Source: Lutibacter sp.
GTDB lineage: Bacteria; Bacteroidota; Bacteroidia; Flavobacteriales; Flavobacteriaceae
DNA: 64,000 nt
Direction of reading: 5' to 3'
NCBI RefSeq assembly: GCF_016342705.1
Contig: NZ_JAEINV010000012.1
Coordinates: 1-64,000, forward strand
Position numbers and translations under genes: made by a program. The notes under the pieces are model-generated. The model was not told the origin of the DNA and made no database searches. It saw only the letters and a program-made list of their open reading frames with translations. This document shows, piece after piece, positions 19,350 to 27,268 of this stretch (position 1 is the first letter of the stretch; every line of letters begins with the position of its first letter).

Positions 19350-20150
19350 TTAAAAAATCTCCATAAAAATATCGTAACCATATCTTAAAATCATTAAAGT
19401 TACTATTACTAAAAAAATGGTTCTAACAAATGTATTACCTCTTTTTAATGCCATTTTTGTACCTACTATATTTCCAGTTATATTGCATATTGCCATTAAA
19501 ATTGCCAATTCAAGTATATAGTTGTCAAGTTTTATAAATACAATTAATGCGAAAATATTGGTTACACAATTTATTACTTTAGAGTAAGCAGAAGCCTCTA
19601 CAAATTCAAACCCAAAAACAACGACAAAAGCCAACACCAAAAAACTTCCTGTTCCAGGACCAAAAAAACCATCATAAAAACCAATAATAAGTCCGATTAA
19701 AGAACCATAAATAATCATTTTATTGAATTTTAATTTTTTAGTTTGTATAGAACCTAAATCTTTTTTTATAAAAGTGTAAACAGCTATTAAAATTAAAATA
19801 ACTAAAATTAATGGCTTTAGTGTATTTGCATTAATGTAACTAACCGTTTTTGCACCTAAAAAGGAAGCAATTGCTGCCCAAAAGGCAATTACAGCTAATA
19901 CTTTATAATTAAATTTTATTTTTTTTGAATATTGTACGGCTGAAATACTTGTTCCAGAAAGCGCGGCAATTTTGTTTGTGCCAAACAATGTTGGAATATT
20001 GGTGTTTGGCAAATTAATTAATAGGGCAGGTAATTGAATTAATCCGCCGCCGCCTACAACGGCATCAATAAAACCAGCAACAAATGAAAAGAAGGCTAGT
20101 GAAATAAGACTTAAAAAGCCATAATCTGAAGCAAAGCTTAAAAGTTCCAT
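19350..20150 (-). CDS. TauE/SafE-family sulfite/sulfonate exporter
   Basis: A 266-residue inner-membrane protein with about eight hydrophobic helices and the family motif VAGFIDAVVGGGGLIQLPAL near the N-terminus, repeated in diverged form as GFYDGFFGPGTGSFLVLAFV in the second half. TauE/SafE proteins export sulfite, sulfoacetate or other sulfur-containing anions, which fits a location inside the sulfur island. It would remove sulfite or thiosulfate made by the pathway. The substrate is inferred from context only. Confidence 0.82.
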   Translation of the reverse strand: MELLSFASDYGFLSLISLAFFSFVAGFIDAVVGGGGLIQLPALLINLPNTNIPTLFGTNKIAALSGTSISAVQYSKKIKFNYKVLAVIAFWAAIASFLGAKTVSYINANTLKPLILVILILIAVYTFIKKDLGSIQTKKLKFNKMIIYGSLIGLIIGFYDGFFGPGTGSFLVLAFVVVFGFEFVEASAYSKVINCVTNIFALIVFIKLDNYILELAILMAICNITGNIVGTKMALKRGNTFVRTIFLVIVTLMILRYGYDIFMEIF

Positions 20151-20412
20151 GTCTTTTTAAGGTAATTAATATGGAAGTCAAATATATTATTTTTTAACTA
20201 TTGTTAGCGTAATTTGTAGTGCTGTAATTAGGTGATAGTAAAATGCATTTTGAATAAAAGAATTTATAAAAAAGCACTAAAAAAATCACTCTGAACTTAT
20301 TTTAGAATGGCAATTTATTGAATGGCAATTATTATGAAAACCAGAAACAAGTTTAATTTGTCTGAAATATAACTTTTCAGTAAGGCATATAATTTGCTAT
20401 AAAAATTAGAGT

Positions 20413-21066
20413 TTATATATTATCTATAATAATTCTATTTCTTCTAATTTTAATTTTCCCTTCGTTTTCTAGTATTTTTAATAATCTTGAAACTACTACG
20501 CGAGATGTGTGAATATCATCAGCAATTTCTTGATGAGTAATTATTAAAGTGTTGTTATTCATAATTTTAACTTTATCAGTTAAATATTTATGAAGTCTGT
20601 CATCTAGTTTCATAAAAGCTAAACTATCAATAGATTCTACCATTTCAATTAAACGCATATGGTAACTATCAATAATAAAATGCCTCCAAGATTTATATTT
20701 CACCAACCATTCTTCAATTCTTTCAACCGGCACAAAAATTCCTTCTGTTTCTTTTTCGGTAATACCTCTAAACATACTTTTTGTGCGGTTAATACAATTT
20801 ACAAAAGAAATGGCACAAGTATCACCTTTTTCAAGAAAGTACAATGCAATTTCCTCACCATTTTTATCTTCTCTTATAATTTTTACGGCCCCACATAAAA
20901 TTAAAGGAACATGAGACATTTTATCACCAATGTCAATTAATAATTCATTGGGTTTTATGGTTCGGAGGATTCCAATATTTACAATTTCATCTATTAGTTC
21001 TTTTTCAAAAATAAGTGAATAGTAATCTTTTAATTTTTCACGAATGATTTCTTTATCTGTAGTCAT
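20413..21066 (-). CDS. Crp/Fnr-family transcription regulator
   Basis: A 217-residue regulator with an N-terminal cyclic-nucleotide-type beta-barrel (about 25-125; NGEEIALYFLEKGDTCAIS in the roll), a dimer helix, and a C-terminal helix-turn-helix (HQEIADDIHTSRVVVSRLLK, near 177-196). There is no Fnr-like cysteine cluster at the N-terminus, so it is unlikely to be an iron-sulfur oxygen sensor. The recognition helix reads SRVVVSR, unlike Crp (RExxGR). It is a natural candidate for the GTnAC-N4-GTnAC dyads of the island. A terminator separates it from the upstream porin gene, so it has its own promoter. Confidence 0.88.
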   Translation of the reverse strand: MTTDKEIIREKLKDYYSLIFEKELIDEIVNIGILRTIKPNELLIDIGDKMSHVPLILCGAVKIIREDKNGEEIALYFLEKGDTCAISFVNCINRTKSMFRGITEKETEGIFVPVERIEEWLVKYKSWRHFIIDSYHMRLIEMVESIDSLAFMKLDDRLHKYLTDKVKIMNNNTLIITHQEIADDIHTSRVVVSRLLKILENEGKIKIRRNRIIIDNI

Positions 21067-21110
21067 ATTTTTTTAATGCTGATTCTACAAATTTAAGAAA
21101 ATATCATAAA

Positions 21111-21138
21111 AAAACTCCTGATTTCCATCAGGAGTTTT
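21111..21138 (-). terminator. terminator after the porin gene
   Basis: Stem AAAACTCCTGAT / ATCAGGAGTTTT with loop TTCC; the A-run on its left is the T-run for minus-strand transcription. It closes the rhodanese-rhodanese-porin unit. Confidence 0.85.
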
Positions 21139-21166
21139 AGATTCAAATAATTTATAATTAAATAAA

Positions 21167-22216
21167 TTAAAATTTAACTTGTAGTTGCATTAAAAGTGCG
21201 TCGTTATCTATAGTTGTAGCTGTTTCAATTTTATTTTGATAATTGATTTGTAATCTTGTATTATCATTAAAGAAATAGTTAACACCTAAAGTCATCATTT
21301 CTTGATACCCAATTTTTTTAATATCTAAATCTTGATCAAAAGTTTCATATTTAAATACTGGTTGCCATTGTTTATTTATATCATATGAAACCATTACATA
21401 GGCACCATCTCTTTTATTACCTAATTCTAATGGAGTTGATCCACAACCACCTCCGGCAGCTCTATTATAATCACCTTCATCATAAATATATTCACCAGTT
21501 ACATTAAACTTGTTATAATTTAATGCAATTTCAGCTCCATATGAAGTTCTGTCAGTTTCGTTATTATTAGGGTATCCATATCTAAAGCTACCTCCAATTG
21601 TCATAAAGTCAAGAATTTTATACGATGCACGTCCAATAATATCTTTTTTAGTATTATTATCAGCAACTCCTAATCCTCTTCCATTCATTAATGCCAATGC
21701 ATAACGGAATTTAGTTTTGCTAGTTCCACCTAATAACATTAAACCCATATCTCTTTGTGGTGCAACTAATTGGTCTGAAACAATAGCTCTATCAATAGTA
21801 GTTAAACTATGACAAGGAGTGTTAACTTCTAAACCAAATGGTTGTTTAAATGAACCAACAGAAACTTTTGCCCACTCATATTTATCATAAGTAATAAATG
21901 CATCCATTAAATACACGTTACCATCAGAAGATATAAAATCACTAGTTTCTAACATTACATAGTATGAAAAGGTTCTGTTAACTCTACCACGAACACCTAA
22001 ACGAGCTCTTTTAAATTTAAAAGAACTAGTTTCATCATCCGTAAAATGAGAGTCATATTCTGGTTGAATATATCCAAAAAACGTTGTGCTACTAGTTGAT
22101 GGAACTCCACTTGTACCTGCAGTTGCAGGAGCGTCACCTTCGCAACCTTGTGCAAATGAAGAAGCATAAGAAAGTGTAAAGAAGATTGTAAAAAGGAAAA
22201 TTATTTTTGTTTTCAT
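21167..22216 (-). CDS. OprP/OprO-type outer-membrane porin
   Basis: A 349-residue outer-membrane beta-barrel of the phosphate-selective porin O/P family. A signal peptide (about 1-22, cut after SFAQ) is followed by alternating strands with aromatic girdles, such as FFGYIQPEYDSHF and RARLGVRGRVNRTFSYYVML, and it ends with a strand closing on aromatic Phe (LLMQLQVKF). Proteins of this family pass anions, so an oxyanion such as thiosulfate or sulfite is a plausible cargo here. It lies 122 bases after the tandem rhodanese gene, with an inverted repeat in between, and probably shares its transcript. Confidence 0.82.
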   Translation of the reverse strand: MKTKIIFLFTIFFTLSYASSFAQGCEGDAPATAGTSGVPSTSSTTFFGYIQPEYDSHFTDDETSSFKFKRARLGVRGRVNRTFSYYVMLETSDFISSDGNVYLMDAFITYDKYEWAKVSVGSFKQPFGLEVNTPCHSLTTIDRAIVSDQLVAPQRDMGLMLLGGTSKTKFRYALALMNGRGLGVADNNTKKDIIGRASYKILDFMTIGGSFRYGYPNNNETDRTSYGAEIALNYNKFNVTGEYIYDEGDYNRAAGGGCGSTPLELGNKRDGAYVMVSYDINKQWQPVFKYETFDQDLDIKKIGYQEMMTLGVNYFFNDNTRLQINYQNKIETATTIDNDALLMQLQVKF

Positions 22217-22239
22217 AATTTTTGTTATTTTAATTAAAG

Positions 22240-22315
22240 AAGCCCTAAAAATGTACGTTACTTATTGGTATATAAAACATCATTTAAAACAATGTGTTTA
22301 CAATTTTTAGGGCTT
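22240..22315. repeat. 13-base inverted repeat with a 50-base loop
   Basis: AAGCCCTAAAAAT (22240-22252) and its exact complement ATTTTTAGGGCTT (22303-22315). It spans the gap between the tandem rhodanese gene and the porin gene; it may act as a transcript stabiliser or as a weak terminator that sets porin level. Confidence 0.6.
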
Positions 22316-22338
22316 TATATTATTAATTTTTTTATTAT

Positions 22339-23331
22339 TTAGTTTCCAAATGGTAAATTTTTTGAAACACCAGTACTCCATTTGTTAGAAGTCCATGCAG
22401 TATTAGAATTGTACATTCCATTCATTCCAAATGATAAGCTGTATGCATCATACCCTAAAACTCTTAACCAAGCAGTAACAACAGCTGAAGTTTGACCAGT
22501 ATAGCAGTAAGTAACGACTTTTGCATTTGGATCTAAAGCTAATACACTATTATCAGCTATTGATAATGGTTGAATTCTGTACGCACCTTTAATGTGTCCA
22601 AATCCTGTATAGTCAGCTGAACCAAAGAAATTATTTACAAAATAGTTGCTTGGAGCTGCTAATACATCACTTCCTTTAACAGTTTTAAATCCTGCAGCAA
22701 CAACTTCTTCAACACGCTTTTTAAGAATTGCTTCACCTGTTGTAGATAAGCTAGTAAATGCAGGTTTTGAAAATACTTGATTTGCTGGAGCAGCATCATA
22801 TGACCAGTTTGAATTTCCTTCTGCAATATTTCCAATATTATTATTCCAAGAACCTGCAGTTGTTGAATTCCATCCTGACATTCCCCATTTTAAAGCTTGG
22901 GTGTTTTTAAAGCCATACATACGCATTAAGGCAGTTGCATAACAAGCCGTTTGCCCTGTGTAGCAAACTACTAAAACAGGTTTAGCTCCAGCTGCAGTGC
23001 CTTCTGCTAAAATATTTGCAAAAACTACATTTTTTGCGCCTGCAATATGGCTAGTTGCATAATCAGCAGCACTTCTAATGTCTATAATATAATATTTGGC
23101 TAAAAAAGCAGGTAAATCAGCTTCTGTAGCTGGAGGAGCTGCAACAAATTTTGCTCCATCAACACTAGTATCTACATTAGGTAAATCTAAATTTGCCGAT
23201 AGCATATAATCTGCCATTAAAGTTTGTGCAGGAGTTGATTCTATTAAAGTATCATCACCTTTATCGCATGAGGTTAAAAATAGAGTAGGAATTAAAAAAA
23301 GTCCAATTAATATTAATGATATTTTTTTCAT
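22339..23331 (-). CDS. tandem rhodanese lipoprotein
   Basis: An exported 330-residue protein with two rhodanese domains, which transfer sulfane sulfur through a cysteine persulfide. The lipobox LTSC puts the lipid on Cys22. Domain 1 (about 70-155) has DIRSAADYATSHIAGAKNV and the active loop VVCYTGQTA (Cys123). Domain 2 (about 220-310) has GHIKGAYRIQP and the loop TYCYTGQTS (Cys276). Both cysteines are present, so both domains may be active, and the CYTGQ loop is the type often found in periplasmic rhodaneses. It follows a second tandem rhodanese (44-base gap) and precedes a porin. Substrates could be thiosulfate or polysulfide. Confidence 0.88.
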   Translation of the reverse strand: MKKISLILIGLFLIPTLFLTSCDKGDDTLIESTPAQTLMADYMLSANLDLPNVDTSVDGAKFVAAPPATEADLPAFLAKYYIIDIRSAADYATSHIAGAKNVVFANILAEGTAAGAKPVLVVCYTGQTACYATALMRMYGFKNTQALKWGMSGWNSTTAGSWNNNIGNIAEGNSNWSYDAAPANQVFSKPAFTSLSTTGEAILKKRVEEVVAAGFKTVKGSDVLAAPSNYFVNNFFGSADYTGFGHIKGAYRIQPLSIADNSVLALDPNAKVVTYCYTGQTSAVVTAWLRVLGYDAYSLSFGMNGMYNSNTAWTSNKWSTGVSKNLPFGN

Positions 23332-23375
23332 GATATGTTTGTTTTGGTTATTATAATTAAGCCTTTTTGGCGTTG

Positions 23376-24362
23376 TTATTCTACTACTGGGTAATTATTA
23401 ATTTCTTTTGCTGAAAATCCGTTCCAACCTTTACTATTTAAATTGGTATTCATATAGCTATTTGCACCATAGCCTAAATTGTATACATCATAACCTAAAA
23501 TTTGTAGATAAGCTACAGCATAAGCAGCTGATTGACCAGTTTCGCAACTTACCAATATTTTTTTATCAATAGGTAATGTGTATAAATCTGAAGTTGAAGA
23601 AAGTGAAGTTCCTGGTTGGTATCTTAAAGCTCCTGGTACGTGACCAAAATTGTATTTTTCTTCACTTACGTAGTTAGCTGTATAAAAGTCGCTAGGGTTT
23701 TCAAAAACCACTTCAGCTTTTACAATAAAATCTTTGTAAGGTTTTGCAAATGCCTCTTTTAAACGAGCTTTTAAAATATCTTTTCCTTCAATTTTCCCCG
23801 TTGTGATAGTTGGTGTAGTACTTTTTTCTGGAAGAGGATTAGTTGTAGTTTCTAATTTGTCTGCAAATGCATCGGATGAATTTTTCTTCCAAATGTTTGT
23901 TGCAAATTCATCAGCCCAAGAACTCATTCCCCATTTTAAGTTATATACATTATTGTATCCTGCTAAACGTAATAAACCTGCATAATAAGCTGCTGATTGA
24001 CCAGAGTAACATACAATTGTTATTTTGTCATAATTAGCAGGTATAATTTTTGTTTCAAAGTAATTTAATAATTCTGGACCTTCTACATTTTCTGCATTTT
24101 GGATATGTCCATAAGCATACCAGTCCTCACTTCTAATATCTAAAACCAGATATTTTTTGTTTTTAACATTTTCTTTAATTTCTGGAGCTAAAATTATTGC
24201 TGGAGCCAATTCACTATTAATGAAATTTCCATTGGCTTCTAAATATTGAACTAATAGTTCAAATTCAGTTGGATCATTTGTTTGTTGTTGGTTACTTTTA
24301 AAACTACTTAATAAAATGGTAGCTACAAAAAGTAGTGTTAAATATGATGTTAATTTTCTCAT
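23376..24362 (-). CDS. exported tandem rhodanese
   Basis: A 328-residue paralogue of the downstream gene. An N-terminal signal segment (about 4-20) is followed by two rhodanese domains: domain 1 (about 65-150) with DIRSEDWYAYGHIQNAENV and the loop IVCYSGQSA (Cys118), and domain 2 (about 215-305) with GHVPGALRYQP and the loop VSCETGQSA (Cys273). The signal lacks a clear lipobox cysteine, so unlike its neighbour it is probably soluble in the periplasm. It is first in the rhodanese-rhodanese-porin unit. A TAATTTTG box at 24429-24436 and a GTTAC dyad at 24502-24515 lie upstream. Confidence 0.88.
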   Translation of the reverse strand: MRKLTSYLTLLFVATILLSSFKSNQQQTNDPTEFELLVQYLEANGNFINSELAPAIILAPEIKENVKNKKYLVLDIRSEDWYAYGHIQNAENVEGPELLNYFETKIIPANYDKITIVCYSGQSAAYYAGLLRLAGYNNVYNLKWGMSSWADEFATNIWKKNSSDAFADKLETTTNPLPEKSTTPTITTGKIEGKDILKARLKEAFAKPYKDFIVKAEVVFENPSDFYTANYVSEEKYNFGHVPGALRYQPGTSLSSTSDLYTLPIDKKILVSCETGQSAAYAVAYLQILGYDVYNLGYGANSYMNTNLNSKGWNGFSAKEINNYPVVE

Positions 24363-24428
24363 TCTTTAAATTATTTTAAATTAATATTTGGTTACAATTG
24401 TTGCTTTTATTTGCTATAATTGTTACAT

Positions 24429-24436
24429 CAAAATTA
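24429..24436 (-). promoter_or_regulatory. TAnnTTTG promoter box of the tandem rhodanese unit
   Basis: The minus strand reads TAATTTTG, an exact match. It predicts transcription start near 24425 and puts the upstream dyad about 82 bases before it, on a spacing that would suit an activator. Confidence 0.5.
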
Positions 24437-24501
24437 ATTACGAAACCGTTTTCTTTTTATGATTTATGTCATTAAACAGCTATATATAATTGGTCTGTTT
24501 A

Positions 24502-24515
24502 GTTACTTTAGTTAC
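24502..24515. promoter_or_regulatory. GTnAC-N4-GTnAC dyad of the tandem rhodanese unit
   Basis: GTTACTTTAGTTAC, with the same TTTA spacer as the two sqr sites. It lies 140 bases upstream of the start codon at 24362. Confidence 0.55.
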
Positions 24516-24677
24516 ATAAGTAAAATACTGATAATTAAATAGTTATAATGAATTTTTTAAATTCAAATTTAAAGAAAAAGAGGAAGATAAAAGGGGTGGT
24601 TTTTTTAGTGCAATTTTGGGGCGTAAAAATATGCTTTTTTCGGCATGAAAAATAATTTGAGTTATAAAAATGTTTGC

Positions 24678-24709
24678 AAAAAAAAGCTGCTTTAGAAATA
24701 AAGCAGCTT
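24678..24709 (-). terminator. terminator of the molybdoenzyme-YeeE-rhodanese operon
   Basis: Stem AAGCTGCTTTA / TAAAGCAGCTT with loop GAAA (24684-24709). A nine-base A-run just before it is the T-run on the minus strand. It lies 14 bases after the final stop codon. Confidence 0.88.
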
Positions 24710-24722
24710 ATAATAATTTAAA

Positions 24723-25340
24723 CTAACAACCACCTTCGGCGGGTTTTTTCTTCTTTTTTTGTACAGTAATTACTTTTTTAGGAGCAACAATTTTTACTGG
24801 AATAGGTTTTGGCTCAATTGAAGCCTTTTTAATGGATTCTTCAATAAATCCTTTTATATCTGCATATGATTTTTCAATCGTATCATTTTTTGAAATTAGC
24901 TTATTTTGATAATAACTATTTTCAATAGCAGCCATTTTTATATTAGTATAGCCAAGTTGATTTAACATTAAAAAAGGAATAGTAACATCATTTGTATTTG
25001 AACCATATAAAATAATTGTTTTATTCTCAGTTTTTAAGTTATTTAATAAATTGGTATTATAATCATTTAAAATTTCTGGAGTATATATGTTTATAGCATT
25101 TTCAATATGTCCTTTTTCAAATTCAAATTGATTTCTAACATCAATTAATGCTAAATTTTCTCCATTTAACTCTTCTAATGTTACAAAATAATTATTATTT
25201 GTAATATTTTCTAAAGTGCTTTTAGTATTATTAGTATATAAATGCTTTGGCTTTTTATATGATAAAACAGCTATTAAAACAACTAATATTGTTATTACCG
25301 CCGCAATTGATATTCTTTTAGTTTTTTCTAATTCTTTCAT
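24723..25340 (-). CDS. membrane-anchored rhodanese-like protein with terminal EGGC tail (B)
   Basis: A 205-residue protein with one N-terminal membrane helix (about 10-27, positive side inside, so the rest should be periplasmic) and a rhodanese fold (about 50-150; ALIDVRNQFEFEKGHIENAINI). The active loop, IILYGSNTNDVTI, has no cysteine, so normal rhodanese chemistry is impossible. The only cysteine in the whole protein is the last residue, Cys205, at the end of a lysine-rich tail (PKKVITVQKKKKKPAEGGC). The preceding gene product has the same tail. It is the last gene of the molybdoenzyme operon. A periplasmic sulfur or metal-binding arm is possible; the function is unknown. Confidence 0.8.
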   Translation of the reverse strand: MKELEKTKRISIAAVITILVVLIAVLSYKKPKHLYTNNTKSTLENITNNNYFVTLEELNGENLALIDVRNQFEFEKGHIENAINIYTPEILNDYNTNLLNNLKTENKTIILYGSNTNDVTIPFLMLNQLGYTNIKMAAIENSYYQNKLISKNDTIEKSYADIKGFIEESIKKASIEPKPIPVKIVAPKKVITVQKKKKKPAEGGC

Positions 25341-25434
25341 CTGTTTAAATTTTTTGTTTTATTGATCAGATGGAATTTGCATACTTTTAATTAATTGTAA
25401 GTAATGCATATTTCATAATTAATAATTTAATAAA

Positions 25435-26100
25435 TTAACAACCTCCTTCAGCTGGTTTTTTCTTTTTCTTTTCAACCGTAATTACTTTTTTAGGGGCTGT
25501 TTTTTTAACTACAACTGGTTTGTCAACTTTAAATTGTTCTGGATAAGCTACTCCAAAAAACATACTTGCAGCTTTTCTAGTGCTGTAAAGTTCAAAATCT
25601 AAAGCTGTCATATTTTCACTTGGTTTGGTTGGATTTATAATTGTTTTGTACCATTCATTTAATCCTCCTTTTAAAACCTTTAAATTTTTATAGTTTAGTC
25701 TACTGCATAAAAGCCACGCTTGATCTGCATTAAAATTATCGTTTGAAAATAATATTACATTGTATTGGCTTTGGTTTAAATATGGAATAGAATCTTCATC
25801 TAATAATTTTTTTAAAGGAATATTTATAGCATTTGGCAGTGAATATTTTGCATATTCTGCTTCATCTCTAACATCAATTAAAATAAATGATGGGTCTTGA
25901 TTCACTAATTTTTCAGCTAATAAGTCTGTTGAAATATATCTTTCAGGACTTATTGCTTTGCTTAATAATTCTTCAGGATTAATACCTTCATGTTTTTGAT
26001 ATTTAGGTAATAATACCAAACCTGCAGCAAGAATAACAAGTATTAGTGCTAAAATTGTGTATCTAAAAGTTAAAACTTTTGCTACTTTTCTATTAACCAT
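25435..26100 (-). CDS. membrane-anchored rhodanese-like protein with terminal EGGC tail (A)
   Basis: A 221-residue protein with one membrane helix (about 12-31, positive N-terminus) and a rhodanese fold (about 55-155; ILIDVRDEAEYAKYSLPNAI). The expected active-site cysteine is replaced: the loop reads VILFSNDNFNADQ. Cysteines are Cys132, inside the domain, and Cys221, the last residue. The tail PKKVITVEKKKKKPAEGGC is nearly identical to that of the next gene, whereas the domains are clearly diverged, so the tail is under its own constraint. It lies between the YeeE pair and its paralogue. A role in passing sulfur to or from the transporter is a guess. Confidence 0.8.
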   Translation of the reverse strand: MVNRKVAKVLTFRYTILALILVILAAGLVLLPKYQKHEGINPEELLSKAISPERYISTDLLAEKLVNQDPSFILIDVRDEAEYAKYSLPNAINIPLKKLLDEDSIPYLNQSQYNVILFSNDNFNADQAWLLCSRLNYKNLKVLKGGLNEWYKTIINPTKPSENMTALDFELYSTRKAASMFFGVAYPEQFKVDKPVVVKKTAPKKVITVEKKKKKPAEGGC

Positions 26101-26115
26101 TTTTATGTTATTTAA

Positions 26116-26706
26116 TTAGTAAAATATTTTTTTTACTCTTTTTTTAATTTGATCTGAAAGTGCAAAAATTATAATTGCTGCTATTGTAAAAACAAAAACA
26201 AACCAATATCTATTTACACCAAAAGTATCCATTAATGTTATGTTTCCTTCAAAACTTCCTTCATAAATTGGTTGGAATAGGAAATATAATTCTGAAAAAA
26301 TGAATACACCTATCATAATACCAATTACATAAATAATTGCATCAACTTTTCCTATAGCTACGGCGCATAAACTTGTTCCTGGGCAAAAGCCTCCAGCAAC
26401 AAATCCAACTCCCATTATTGCTCCACCAATAATTGCACCCCATAAATATGTTGGATGAACATATAAGGAGCCCATATCTAAATATCCTAAATAATCCATA
26501 TATAAAATACCTATTAATGATACCAATGCAGCAGTGAAAAATACTTTTAATACTGCAAAATCATAACCATAAAATACGCCAGCTAATTTTCTTGAGGAAG
26601 AAAAACCTGAAGCTTCTAACACAAATCCGAAAGCAATACCTATAATTATTGCTATTATATTACTCCATTCGTAAGGAATTACACCATTTGGAATTAAAGG
26701 TCCCAT
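26116..26706 (-). CDS. YeeE/YedE-family half-transporter, second subunit
   Basis: A 196-residue membrane protein, half the size of full YeeE (TsuA) thiosulfate transporters. It has about five hydrophobic helices and the conserved GFVAGGFCPGTSLCAVAIGK segment with Cys108 and Cys114. In YeeE such cysteines line the path and hydrogen-bond thiosulfate. It pairs with the preceding 179-residue half, as in PmpA/PmpB systems. Import of thiosulfate or of sulfane sulfur is the likely task; lying beside rhodanese genes supports this. Confidence 0.88.
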   Translation of the reverse strand: MGPLIPNGVIPYEWSNIIAIIIGIAFGFVLEASGFSSSRKLAGVFYGYDFAVLKVFFTAALVSLIGILYMDYLGYLDMGSLYVHPTYLWGAIIGGAIMGVGFVAGGFCPGTSLCAVAIGKVDAIIYVIGIMIGVFIFSELYFLFQPIYEGSFEGNITLMDTFGVNRYWFVFVFTIAAIIIFALSDQIKKRVKKIFY

Positions 26707-26727
26707 ATATTTTGTTTTTTTATTTAA

Positions 26728-27267
26728 TTAAATCCAATTTTTTCTAAAGAAATAGGCTACTAAAAATGCGGTCCCAAAGATGGCTAACATAGTTATAAAA
26801 CCTCCAGTTGAAAGAACAGCCATTCCGCTTAAAGCAGCGCCACTTGTACAACCTCTTGCTATTTGAGCTCCTAACCCAAATAGTATTCCACCACCTAAGG
26901 CAAATATTAATCTGCGTTTTCTAGTAATTTTTGGTGAGTGTTGCACTCTCCATCCAATTCTACCTGAAAGACCACCAGAAATAAAGGCACCGATTAAAAC
27001 TCCTAAAGTTTCAAAAACTAACCAGTTATTCATAGGTGATTCGTTATCTTTTATAAACTTACTGTAATATTCATTTTGCTCGGCATGGGAATGTGTTACA
27101 GTATTTACTATAGTTACAACACTACTTTTCATGGCACCACTAGCACCTAATCCTCTTCCAGTCATGTAAAAAGTGAATAGAATTAATATTCCAAGTAGAA
27201 ATCCTCCAAAATATGGATTCCAATATATATGACTGTTTTTATTTGGGTCTATTTTTAGTTTTTTCAT
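26728..27267 (-). CDS. YeeE/YedE-family half-transporter, first subunit
   Basis: A 179-residue membrane protein with the YeeE signature ALGGGILFGLGAQIARGCTS and Cys140 in ARGCTSGAALSG, and about four to five hydrophobic helices. It has a loop of about 40 hydrophilic residues (60-80) between early helices. It lies 1 base after the NrfD gene and 21 bases before the second half-subunit, so the two are made together and probably form one pore. Confidence 0.88.
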   Translation of the reverse strand: MKKLKIDPNKNSHIYWNPYFGGFLLGILILFTFYMTGRGLGASGAMKSSVVTIVNTVTHSHAEQNEYYSKFIKDNESPMNNWLVFETLGVLIGAFISGGLSGRIGWRVQHSPKITRKRRLIFALGGGILFGLGAQIARGCTSGAALSGMAVLSTGGFITMLAIFGTAFLVAYFFRKNWI

Positions 27268-27268
27268 T

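Larger units (their letters stand above)
24363..24722. other. 360-base intergenic control region
   Basis: No gene. Going from right to left, as its transcripts run, it holds the terminator of the membrane rhodanese operon, the GTTAC-N4-GTTAC dyad, a -7 box and a second, imperfect dyad (GTTACAATTGTTGC, 24391-24404) in the leader of the tandem rhodanese gene. Confidence 0.6.

Noticed and set aside
24391-24404. dyad in the leader of the tandem rhodanese gene
   Set aside because: GTTACAATTGTTGC has one mismatch and lies after the predicted transcription start; kept only as a note in the intergenic entry.
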